DNA of 64,000 bases from Halorubrum aquaticum (lineage in GTDB: Archaea > Halobacteriota > Halobacteria > Halobacteriales > Haloferacaceae), in assembly GCF_900113615.1 (NCBI RefSeq), contig NZ_FOPZ01000010.1:1-64000 (forward strand), written 5' to 3'. Below are positions 45,563-52,634 of this stretch, piece after piece. Positions within the stretch are counted from its first letter, which is position 1, and the number at the start of each line of letters is the position of its first letter. The position numbers and the translations under genes were made by a program. Below the pieces are notes generated by a model. The model was given only the letters and a program-made list of their open reading frames with translations, was not told where the DNA came from and did not search any database.

Positions 45563-45690
45563 CACCTCTCACCTCCCCAGCCTCGCACCGGCCGCGCCGC
45601 CGGAATCGCGGCGGCGCGGCCGGACGCTCCCTCGCGCGCGTGCCGCTCGGACTCCCGTCGGTCGTCCTCACGGGTCGCGCACGCCGAGGA
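45563..45690 (+). repeat. Dispersed structured repeat, copy D (partial)
   Basis: It contains CACCTCTCACCT and CTCCCCAGCCTCG, then a perfect 15-bp inverted repeat, CCGGCCGCGCCGCCG (45588-45602) against CGGCGGCGCGGCCGG (45609-45623), and a CTCCCTCGCG block. The proximal hairpin seen in copies B and C is absent. It lies between the convergent rhodanese and argF genes, with its distal end toward the argF stop. Confidence 0.75.
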
Positions 45691-45727
45691 CGGCAGTCGG
45701 GGTGCTGGGGGGGTCGAGCGGGCCGGG

Positions 45728-46642
45728 TTATGACTCGCCCGCGTCTCCCTTCTCGAGCAACTCGACGAGCAGCGCGTTCTGGGCGTGCATCCGGTTCTCC
45801 GCCTGGTCCCACGCGAGCGCGCGGTCGGACTCGAGCACGTCGTCCGTGATCTCCTCGCCGCGGTGGGCGGGCAGACAGTGCATCACCTTCGCGTCGGTCC
45901 CGGCGAGCAGGTCGGCGTTCACCTGGTACCCGTCGAAGGCGGCGACCTTCTCGTCGCGCTCGTCCTCCTGTCCCATCGAGACCCATACGTCGGTGTAGAC
46001 CACGTCCGCGCCGTCGACGACCGCCTCGGGGTCCGCCGTCGGCTCCACCTCCGCGCCGAAGGCGGCCGCGCGCTCGAACACCGCAGGGTCCATCCCGTAC
46101 TCGGCGGGCGTGGCGACTCGAACGTCGATCCCCGCCATCGCCGCGCCGACGACGAACGACTGGCCCACGTTGTTGCCGTCGCCGACCCACGCGACGGTGG
46201 CGTCCTCGCCGACGAACTCCCGGATCGTGAGGAGGTCCGCGAGCGTCTGACAGGGGTGTGCCTCGTCGGTGAGTCCGTTGATCACGGGGCAGTCGGCGTG
46301 CTCGGCGAGCGTCTCGACGTCGGCGTGGTCGAACAGCCGCGCCATGACGGCGTCGACGTACCGGCCGAGCACCCGTGCGGTGTCCCGAAGCGGCTCGCCG
46401 TGCCCGAGCTGGAGGTCGTCCGGCCCGAGGAACATGGCGTGGCCGCCGAGCCGCGTCATTCCCGTCTCGAAGGAGATCCGCGTCCGCGTCGAGGGCTTCT
46501 CGAATATCATCCCGAGCGTCGTGTCGGGGAGCCGCGGCTCCGTCTCGCCGGCCTTCATCGCGGCCGCGCGGTCGAGCAGGGCGTCCAGTTCGGCCGGCGT
46601 TACGTCGTCGATGTCGAGGAAGTCGTCGGTAGCGAGTGGCAT
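45728..46642 (-). CDS. argF: Ornithine carbamoyltransferase
   Basis: A 304-residue OTCase that joins ornithine and carbamoyl phosphate to give citrulline. Carbamoyl-phosphate motif: FEKPSTRTRISFE near residue 48. Ornithine-side motifs: DEAHPCQTLADL and HCLPAHRGEEI near the C-terminus. Asp/Ser residues of VWVSMGQEDE also fit OTCase rather than aspartate transcarbamylase. It is the last gene of the lysW-arg run. A 119-bp gap with a GC-rich palindrome separates it from argE, so it might have extra control. Confidence 0.95.
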   Translation of the reverse strand: MPLATDDFLDIDDVTPAELDALLDRAAAMKAGETEPRLPDTTLGMIFEKPSTRTRISFETGMTRLGGHAMFLGPDDLQLGHGEPLRDTARVLGRYVDAVMARLFDHADVETLAEHADCPVINGLTDEAHPCQTLADLLTIREFVGEDATVAWVGDGNNVGQSFVVGAAMAGIDVRVATPAEYGMDPAVFERAAAFGAEVEPTADPEAVVDGADVVYTDVWVSMGQEDERDEKVAAFDGYQVNADLLAGTDAKVMHCLPAHRGEEITDDVLESDRALAWDQAENRMHAQNALLVELLEKGDAGES

Positions 46643-46761
46643 GTGTGGGTGAGTTCGATGGCTGAGACGTGGTTGATCTGCGTCGATGGTTCGGATTCGG
46701 TGATGGGTCGATACGGGAGGCTTCGGAGAGAAGGGAGCGCCGCGGCCCGCGGCCGCGACGC

Positions 46762-48105
46762 CTATCGTCGGTCGCGACAGACGTCGGCAAGAACGGTCGT
46801 CGCCCGGTCGAGCTCCGAGAGCGGGAGCCGCTCGTCGGGCGCGTGGTCCAGCTCGGAGTTTCCGGGGCCGTAGGTGACCATCGGGCACTCCCACTCGGCC
46901 GCGTAGAGGTTCATGTCGCTCGTGCCGGTCTTTCTGAGCAGGCGAACGTCGCCGCCGGCCCCACGGATCGCCACGCGGAACGCCCGCGCGAGGTCCGTGC
47001 GGGGGCTCTCCATCACCGGCGGGATCGGCTCCTTCCAGTGGACCGAGCCGGTCGAAAGCTCCGCCTCCGCGAGCTCGTGGACCTCGTCGACGGTGCGGGC
47101 GGGAGGTACCCGGAGCTGCACGTCCATCGCGGCCTCGACGGCGAGCCCGTCGTCGGTCAGCCCGCCGTCCATCGAGACGGGCTTCGTCGTCACCTGCTCG
47201 AAGACGGGCGTCTCCGAGTCCGCCGGCGTGAACGCCTCCTCGACGCCGTGCCACCAGTCGATCGCGTGCTGGATCGCGTTGGGCTCCGGCCGCGAGGAGT
47301 GGCCCGACTCGCTGGTGTTGACGTACGTCCCGGAGAGGAATCCGCGGTAGCCGAGGGTGACGCCGTCCCAGCCGGACGGCTCGCCGTTCACCACCGCCTC
47401 GGGCGCGTCGCGGTCGGCGACGAGGTGGCGCGCGCCCCGCGAGTCCGTCTCCTCGCCGACGACCCCGACGAAGGAGACGCCGGTCTCGACGGCGGCGACC
47501 GCCATCGAGACGAGCGGGCCGGTCGCGTCGACCGCGCCGCGGCCCCACAACACGGGCTCGCCCGGCTCGCCGACCCGGACGTCGGTCCCGCCGAGGTCGT
47601 CCACGTCCTCGGGAGCGGGACGCACCTCGACGGGGATGTCGCCGGGGACGGTGTCGACGTGCGAGGTCAGGAGGACCGCGTCGTCCGCGGGCGCGCGGAC
47701 GTTCCCGACCTCGTCGATCCACGCCTCGCGGCCGTTGGCCTCGAAGAAGTCGACGAGCCGCTCGGCGGCCGCCGCCTCCTCGCCGGACGGCGAGGGGATC
47801 GAGACCAGGTCGTACAGCAGCTTGCGGGCCGGCGTGTCGCAGGCCTCGGGGTAGCCCCCGCCGGCGACCACGTCGGTGCCGGCGTCGGCGTCGTCGGCAG
47901 CGTCGGCGTCGTTGACCGCATCGGCAGCGTCGCCGTCGTCGGCAGCGTCGGCGTCGTTGGCCGCATCGGCAGCGTCGGCGTCGTTGGCCGCATCGGCAGC
48001 GTCGGCGTCGTCGGCAGCGTCGGCGTCGCCCGCCGCGTCGGCAGCGTCACCGTCGCCCGCCGCGGGAGCCTCCGCGTTCCCGGCCGAGTCGGGCGCGGCG
48101 GTCAC
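46762..48105 (-). CDS. argE: LysW-ornithine hydrolase (ArgE/LysK type) with N-terminal Asp/Ala repeat tail
   Basis: A 447-residue M20 metallohydrolase that should release ornithine from LysW. The first 80 or so residues are a low-complexity Asp/Ala tail built from a 9-residue unit like ANDADAADA. The catalytic part begins near residue 85 (KLLYDLVSIPSPSGEEAAAA). Metal ligands: His in LLTSHVDTVPG, Asp in LWGRGAVDATG, the general base in GVVGEETDSRGA, and a late His in NSELDHAPDERLP. The GTG start (48105) overlaps the argD stop as GTGA. A later start without the tail is possible, but no good ribosome site is visible. Confidence 0.88.
   Translation of the reverse strand: MTAAPDSAGNAEAPAAGDGDAADAAGDADAADDADAADAANDADAADAANDADAADDGDAADAVNDADAADDADAGTDVVAGGGYPEACDTPARKLLYDLVSIPSPSGEEAAAAERLVDFFEANGREAWIDEVGNVRAPADDAVLLTSHVDTVPGDIPVEVRPAPEDVDDLGGTDVRVGEPGEPVLWGRGAVDATGPLVSMAVAAVETGVSFVGVVGEETDSRGARHLVADRDAPEAVVNGEPSGWDGVTLGYRGFLSGTYVNTSESGHSSRPEPNAIQHAIDWWHGVEEAFTPADSETPVFEQVTTKPVSMDGGLTDDGLAVEAAMDVQLRVPPARTVDEVHELAEAELSTGSVHWKEPIPPVMESPRTDLARAFRVAIRGAGGDVRLLRKTGTSDMNLYAAEWECPMVTYGPGNSELDHAPDERLPLSELDRATTVLADVCRDRR
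47879..48060 (-). repeat. 27-bp in-frame tandem repeat within argE
   Basis: Two identical 27-bp units lie at 47942-47968 and 47969-47995, and a one-mismatch unit at 47897-47923. An 18-bp partial unit sits at 47924-47941 and degenerate units continue to about 48060. All unit lengths are multiples of 9, so the frame is kept and the protein gains Asp/Ala repeats. Confidence 0.9.
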
Positions 48106-49229
48106 GCGATCACCTCCTCGAGCGCGTCGACCACGCGGTCGACGTGGTCGTGCTCGACCGTCAGCGGCGGCAGCAGGCGCAACACGGTGCGACCGGCCGG
48201 CAGCGCGAGGATCCCGTGGTCGATCGCGAGGTCGCGGAGCAGCCGGTTGGAGCCGCGTTTCACCTCGATGCCGACCATCAGCCCCTCGCCGCGGACCTCG
48301 CGGACGTCGTCGCCGAGGCGGGTCTCGATCTCGGCCCGGAGGTACGACCCCACGTCGGCCGCGTGGTCGGCCAGCCCCTCGCGTTCGATGACGTCGAGGG
48401 TCGCGCCGGCCGCCGCGGAGACGACGGGGCCGCCCGAGAACGTCGAGCCGTGGTCGCCCGACTCCGCGGCGATCCAGTCGCGACACAGCGTCGCGCCCAT
48501 CGGGAGCCCGCTCGCGAGCCCCTTCGCGGTCGTGAGGACGTCGGGCGTCACGTCGTGGCGTTCCGCCGCCCACGTCGACCCCGTCCGGCCGAGCCCGGTC
48601 TGGATCTCGTCGAGGACCATCGCGGTCCCCGTTTCCTCGGTCGCCTCCCGCACCGCGCGGAGGTATTCGGTGGCGGCCGGGTTGATCCCGCCCTCGCCCT
48701 GAAGCGGTTCGAGGATCACGGCGGCCGTCGCCTCGTCGACCGCCTCGCGCATCGCCGCCTCGTCCCCGTACTCGACGAACTCGACGCCGCCGGCGAGCGG
48801 CTCGAACCCCCGTTTGTACTTCGCCTTCCAGGTGGTCGCGAGCGCGCCCATCGTCCGGCCGTGGAAGCCCTGCGTGGTCGCCACGATCTTCTCGCGGCCG
48901 GTCGCGTGCCGCGCGAACTTCAGGGCGGCCTCGTTGGCCTCCGTCCCGGAGTTACACAGCCAGACGTTCCCGACGTCGCCGGGTGCGACCGCGGCTAACT
49001 GCTCGTACAGCGCCGTCCGCGTCGCGTGCGGGTACGACGCCTGGACGTACATGAGCTCCTCCAACTGGCTCGTGGCCGCGTCGACGACCTCGGGGTGACA
49101 GTGGCCGACCGGGGTACACGCGTAGCTCGCGCCGAAATCGAGGTAGTCGTTGCCGTTCGTGTCGGTGAGGTGGACCCCGTCGCCGGAGGCGATCTCGATC
49201 GGCTTCTCGGAGAAGACGAAGCCGCTCAT
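48102..49229 (-). CDS. argD: LysW-glutamate-semialdehyde aminotransferase (ArgD/LysJ)
   Basis: A 375-residue class III PLP aminotransferase. Sequences expected for acetylornithine-type enzymes are clear: NSGTEANEAALKFAR, GFHGRTMGALATT, VILEPLQGEGG, LDEIQTGLGRTG, and the PLP Lys in LTTAKGLASGLPMG. In this cluster the substrate should be the LysW-bound semialdehyde rather than N-acetylornithine. It overlaps argB at its start (ATGA) and argE at its end (GTGA). Confidence 0.94.
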   Translation of the reverse strand: MSGFVFSEKPIEIASGDGVHLTDTNGNDYLDFGASYACTPVGHCHPEVVDAATSQLEELMYVQASYPHATRTALYEQLAAVAPGDVGNVWLCNSGTEANEAALKFARHATGREKIVATTQGFHGRTMGALATTWKAKYKRGFEPLAGGVEFVEYGDEAAMREAVDEATAAVILEPLQGEGGINPAATEYLRAVREATEETGTAMVLDEIQTGLGRTGSTWAAERHDVTPDVLTTAKGLASGLPMGATLCRDWIAAESGDHGSTFSGGPVVSAAAGATLDVIEREGLADHAADVGSYLRAEIETRLGDDVREVRGEGLMVGIEVKRGSNRLLRDLAIDHGILALPAGRTVLRLLPPLTVEHDHVDRVVDALEEVIA

Positions 49230-50155
49230 GCGTCGACCGCCTCCGTCTCCTCGGCATCCTCCGCGTCCTCGTCCGTTCCGTCGACCGCCGACTGCTCGAT
49301 CGTCGTCCCCGAGCCGTCGAGCGCGGCGAGGATCGGGTCGGTGGCGTTGGCATCGGCGATAAAGACACGGCCGGAGCCGCCCGAGAGCGCCTCCGTCGCG
49401 GCCATCACCTTCTTGCCCATGAACCCCTCGGCGGCGTCCTCGATCGCCTCCAGGTCCGCGGGCGTCGCGGCCGACTCGATCAGCGTGTCGGGGTCGTCCG
49501 GGTCGGCGTAGACGCCCGCCACGTCCGTCAACAGGACGAGGTCCGCGCCGAGCGCGCCGGCGACCGCGGCGGCCGCCCGGTCCGCGTCGGCGTTGACCGG
49601 CGTGACGCCGCCGTCGCTCTCCGTCCCCTCCATGGGGGGCGAGACGACGGGGGTGTAGCCGTCGGCGAGCAGGCCGGCGAGCAGGTCGGCGTTCACCGAC
49701 TCGATCTTCCCCGAATGTTCGCCACGGCGGATCTTCCGCTTGCCGTCCTCGACGACGCGAACCGCCGACTTGCGCGGCCCCGAGAGGAGCCCGCCGTCGA
49801 CGCCCGAGAGCCCGACGGCGTCGACGCCGGCCTCGCGGAACAGCGCGGTCAACTCGGTGTTGAGTTTGCCCGCCATCGCCATCGTGAACGCCTCCATCGC
49901 GTCGGCGTCGGTGAACCGGCCGGTGACGCCGGAGGCCGACTCGACGTACTCCGGCTCCATGCCCAGCCGCTCGATGGTCTCGTCGACGACTGTCGAGCCG
50001 CCGTGGACGACGACGACCGACCGGCCGTCCGCGGCGAGCGCCGCCACGTCGCCGACCGCGCCCGCCGGATCGACCGCCTTCGCGCCGCCGATCTTGACGA
50101 CGACCGGCGGCTCGTCTGCGGGCGCGCCGCCGGCGTCGGTCTGTCCACCGCTCAT
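49226..50155 (-). CDS. argB: LysW-glutamate kinase (ArgB/LysZ)
   Basis: A 309-residue amino acid kinase. It has VVVKIGGAKAVDPAG near residue 20, VVVVHGGST, and the nucleotide-site segments LVLLTDVAGVYAD and MGKKVMAATEAL. It phosphorylates the side-chain carboxyl of the carrier-bound glutamate. The last 25 residues are an Asp/Glu/Ala-rich tail. It overlaps neighbours on both sides by four bases. Confidence 0.93.
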   Translation of the reverse strand: MSGGQTDAGGAPADEPPVVVKIGGAKAVDPAGAVGDVAALAADGRSVVVVHGGSTVVDETIERLGMEPEYVESASGVTGRFTDADAMEAFTMAMAGKLNTELTALFREAGVDAVGLSGVDGGLLSGPRKSAVRVVEDGKRKIRRGEHSGKIESVNADLLAGLLADGYTPVVSPPMEGTESDGGVTPVNADADRAAAAVAGALGADLVLLTDVAGVYADPDDPDTLIESAATPADLEAIEDAAEGFMGKKVMAATEALSGGSGRVFIADANATDPILAALDGSGTTIEQSAVDGTDEDAEDAEETEAVDA

Positions 50156-51261
50156 GGCGACCCCACGGGGTGAAGCCCCCCGAACTCGAGGCCGGCGGTC
50201 TCGGGCAGCCCGAGCGCGACGTTCGTCGCGTGGACCGCCTGCCCCGCCGACCCCTTGGTCATGTTGTCGATCGCCGAGAAGACGACGACGCGCCGGTTCC
50301 CGGGGTCGAGCTCGAAGCCGACCTCGCCGTGGTTGGTGCCCGCGACGGACTTCGGCTCGGGGTAGCGGTAGACGCCGCCCCCGCCCGAGACGACCCGCAT
50401 GAACGGCTCGTCGGCGTACGCGCCGCGGTAGCCCTTCCAGAGGTCCGCCTTCGAGACGGGCTCGTCGGGGAAGACGTGGCAGGTCGCGGACGCGCCGCGG
50501 ACCATGTCGACCGCGTGGACGGTGAAGGAGACGGAGAGCCCGAGGTACGCCTCGATCTCCGCCTCGTGGCGGTGGCCGGTGGGCGCGTACGGCCGCACGA
50601 CGCCCGAGCGCTCGGGGTGTGAGGAGGCCGCGCCGCCGCCGGCGCCGCCCTCCGAGGAGCCGACTTTCACGTCGACGACGACCTCGCCGCTGTCGGGACC
50701 GAGCACGCCAGCGTCGACGAGCGGCTTGAGCCCGAGGATCGTCGCCGTCGCGTTACAGCCGCCGCCCGCGATGAGGTCCGCGCCGGGGAGGTTCTCGCGG
50801 TTGAGTTCGGGCAGCGCGTACTCCGCACGCTCGAGGTACTCCGGCGACTCGTGGCCGTCGTACCACTCGTCGTACATGGCGGCCTCCGGCAGCCGGAAGT
50901 CGGCCGAGAGGTCGACGACCGTGTCGGCGACCTCGAAGTAGTCGTCGACGCGCCCCATCGAGACGCCGTGTGGCGTCGCCGAGAAGAGCACGTCGACGGA
51001 CTCGAGGTCGTCGGGGTCCGAAAACCGGAGGTCGAGGTCCCGGAGGTTCGGGTGCGAGCGGCCGACGGTCATGTTGTCGGCCGACCGCGAGGTGGCCTGG
51101 ACGACCTCGAAGTTCGGGTGGCCGGCGAGCAGGCGCAACAGCTCGCCGCCGGTGAATCCCGTGCCGCCGACGACGCTCGCGGTGTAGGTCTCGACGGCGG
51201 CGTCCGCGTCGGTCGCGGCGGCCGCGGCTTCGGCGTCCGCCCCCGTTCCCGTCCCGCTCAT
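50152..51261 (-). CDS. argC: LysW-glutamyl-phosphate reductase (ArgC/LysY)
   Basis: A 369-residue NADPH-dependent reductase of the ArgC/LysY family. An Ala/Asp-rich 25-residue N-terminal tail precedes the dinucleotide fold SVVGGTGFTGGELLRLL. The nucleophile Cys lies in IAGGGCNATATILGL, and the catalytic His is probably in PYAPTGHRHEAEIE. It makes the carrier-bound semialdehyde. It overlaps argB and argX by four bases each. Confidence 0.94.
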   Translation of the reverse strand: MSGTGTGADAEAAAAATDADAAVETYTASVVGGTGFTGGELLRLLAGHPNFEVVQATSRSADNMTVGRSHPNLRDLDLRFSDPDDLESVDVLFSATPHGVSMGRVDDYFEVADTVVDLSADFRLPEAAMYDEWYDGHESPEYLERAEYALPELNRENLPGADLIAGGGCNATATILGLKPLVDAGVLGPDSGEVVVDVKVGSSEGGAGGGAASSHPERSGVVRPYAPTGHRHEAEIEAYLGLSVSFTVHAVDMVRGASATCHVFPDEPVSKADLWKGYRGAYADEPFMRVVSGGGGVYRYPEPKSVAGTNHGEVGFELDPGNRRVVVFSAIDNMTKGSAGQAVHATNVALGLPETAGLEFGGLHPVGSP

Positions 51262-52187
51262 AGGACGACCTCGTCGGCGTCGGCGTCGCCGGAACCGTCA
51301 CCGTTCGAACCGTCGGATTCGGCCGCGAACGCCTCGGCTTTCGACTCCAGCCAGTCGACGACCCGCGCGGGGACGTCGACGTCGCTGGCCTCGGTGAGCG
51401 CCTTGAACTCCACCGTGTGGTTCACCTCGTGGACCGTGTACTCGCCGGATCCCTCGCCGCCGACCTCCATCAGGTCGATGCCGAGCATCCCGCCGCCGAC
51501 CGCCGCGGAGGCGCGCTCGACGAGTTCGAGCGCCCGGTCGTCGACGTCGAACGACTCGGTCGTTCCGCCCTTCGCGGCGTTCGTGAGCCAGTGCTCCGAC
51601 GAGCGCGTCATCGCGGCGACGGGCTCGCCGTCGACCGCCACCACGCGGACGTCGCGGCCCGGCTTGTCGACGAACTCCTGGACGTAGAACACCTTGTGCT
51701 CGTAGTGGCCGAGCGTCTCCTTGTGCTCGAGGATCGCCTCGGCGGCGCTGCGGGTGTCTATCTTCGCCATCAGCCGGCCCCACGAGCCGACGACGGGCTT
51801 GAGCACGCACGGATAGCCGAACGACTCGATCGCCTCCATCGCGGCCTCCTTCGTGAACGCGACCTCCGTGGCGGGCGTGGGGACGTCCGCCTCCGCGAGC
51901 GCGAGCGAGTTCTTCGCCTTGTCCGCACAGACGTCGCCGGTCTCGGGGGAGTTCACCACGGGCACGCCGTAGCTGTCGAGGAACTTCGTCGCGTACAGCG
52001 ACCGGCTCGTGGAGAGACACCGGTCGACGACGAGGTCGAGGTCGGCGACGTTCGCCGTCGTCGACTCCAGTCCGAACCGCTGTTTGCGCACGTCGATCTT
52101 CTCGATCTCGTGGCCGCGGTCGCGCAGTTCCTCGAGCAGCAGCTTCTCGTCGCGGCGGATCCGCGAGTAGAGGATCCCTATGCGCAT
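51258..52187 (-). CDS. argX: Glutamate-LysW ligase (ArgX/LysX)
   Basis: A 309-residue ATP-grasp ligase that attaches the amino group of glutamate to the C-terminal Glu of LysW. Family features: RIGILYSRIRRDEKLLLEEL at the start, then VVDRCLSTSRSLYAT, PCVLKPVVGSWGRLMAKI (ATP site), EFVDKPGRDVRVVAVDG and EVNHTVEFKALTEA. The N[TY]xEF-like signature that separates glutamate from aminoadipate enzymes reads NHTVEF here. The last 25 residues are an Asp/Ser/Gly tail. It starts 41 bases after lysW. Confidence 0.93.
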   Translation of the reverse strand: MRIGILYSRIRRDEKLLLEELRDRGHEIEKIDVRKQRFGLESTTANVADLDLVVDRCLSTSRSLYATKFLDSYGVPVVNSPETGDVCADKAKNSLALAEADVPTPATEVAFTKEAAMEAIESFGYPCVLKPVVGSWGRLMAKIDTRSAAEAILEHKETLGHYEHKVFYVQEFVDKPGRDVRVVAVDGEPVAAMTRSSEHWLTNAAKGGTTESFDVDDRALELVERASAAVGGGMLGIDLMEVGGEGSGEYTVHEVNHTVEFKALTEASDVDVPARVVDWLESKAEAFAAESDGSNGDGSGDADADEVVL

Positions 52188-52228
52188 TCCGACCACTCGC
52201 GTGTCGACGTCGTGAGGTTCGTCACCAT

Positions 52229-52417
52229 CTACTCTCCCCAGTCCTCCTCGAGTTCGGGAGCCTCCTCCAGCGTGACGGGATCGAGCGAGATGACCTCCAG
52301 TTCGGTCCCGGTGACCGGACTGTCGATTATCTCGCCGACCTCGACGTCGGCCGGAAGCTCGATCTCCTCGCCCGTGATCGGGTCCTCTGCCAGCACCGGG
52401 TCGGTATCGGTCGTCAT
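52229..52417 (-). CDS. lysW: LysW/ArgW amino-group carrier protein lacking zinc cysteines
   Basis: A 62-residue carrier. The core ELPADVEVGEIIDSPVTGTE and the ending EEAPELEEDWGE are those of LysW. The conserved C-terminal EDWGE supplies the Glu to which substrates are attached. The four Cys of the usual zinc ribbon are all replaced: the two CxxC pairs read DPIT and SPVT. The protein contains no Cys at all. The frame is intact and it is the first gene of the arg operon, so I judge it functional. Confidence 0.9.
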   Translation of the reverse strand: MTTDTDPVLAEDPITGEEIELPADVEVGEIIDSPVTGTELEVISLDPVTLEEAPELEEDWGE

Positions 52418-52437
52418 CGTGGGCGATACTCACCCCC

Positions 52438-52453
52438 GATAAAACATAAACCC
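52438..52453 (-). promoter_or_regulatory. TATA region of the lysW-arg operon
   Basis: GGGTTTATGTTTTATC on the minus strand lies about 22-36 bases before the lysW ATG at 52417, so the transcript starts at or very near the ATG. Confidence 0.6.
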
Positions 52454-52466
52454 TTCGGAAATATAA

Positions 52467-52480
52467 TTTTGTTTACAAAA
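52467..52480 (-). promoter_or_regulatory. Candidate operator of the arg operon
   Basis: The inverted repeat TTTTGT-NN-ACAAAA has perfect 6-bp arms and sits directly upstream of the lysW TATA region. Its AT content stands out and its place fits a regulator site, for example for an Lrp- or IclR-type factor. Regulator unknown. Confidence 0.5.
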
Positions 52481-52558
52481 CATGGAGTCTCCTCTAACGG
52501 TGCGAAAAGCGATTTCAGCCGTCATGTGAAATCCGATGACAGATTCCAGTAATTAGTC

Positions 52559-52585
52559 GTCCCCTCGCGGGGACGGCGGCGATCG
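52559..52585. repeat. Hairpin and 22-bp block shared with 59920-59941
   Basis: GTCCCC-TCGC-GGGGAC (52559-52574) is a perfect hairpin. It overlaps CTCGCGGGGACGGCGGCGATCG (52564-52585), of which 21 of 22 bases recur at 59920-59941 upstream of amt. Both copies stand at an AT-rich to GC-rich boundary. Confidence 0.55.
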
Positions 52586-52634
52586 CGGCGGTCGCGGCGG
52601 CTGCTGAAACGTCGAGGCCGCGTCACGGGGCGAC

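Noticed and set aside
47879..48060. CRISPR-like regular repeats
   Set aside because: Units are contiguous with no spacers, lie in frame inside argE and encode a simple Asp/Ala peptide. No cas genes are present.
52229..52417. Reading lysW as a pseudogene because it lacks cysteines
   Set aside because: The frame is intact, the core and C-terminal EDWGE are conserved, a promoter is present and all partner enzymes follow directly.
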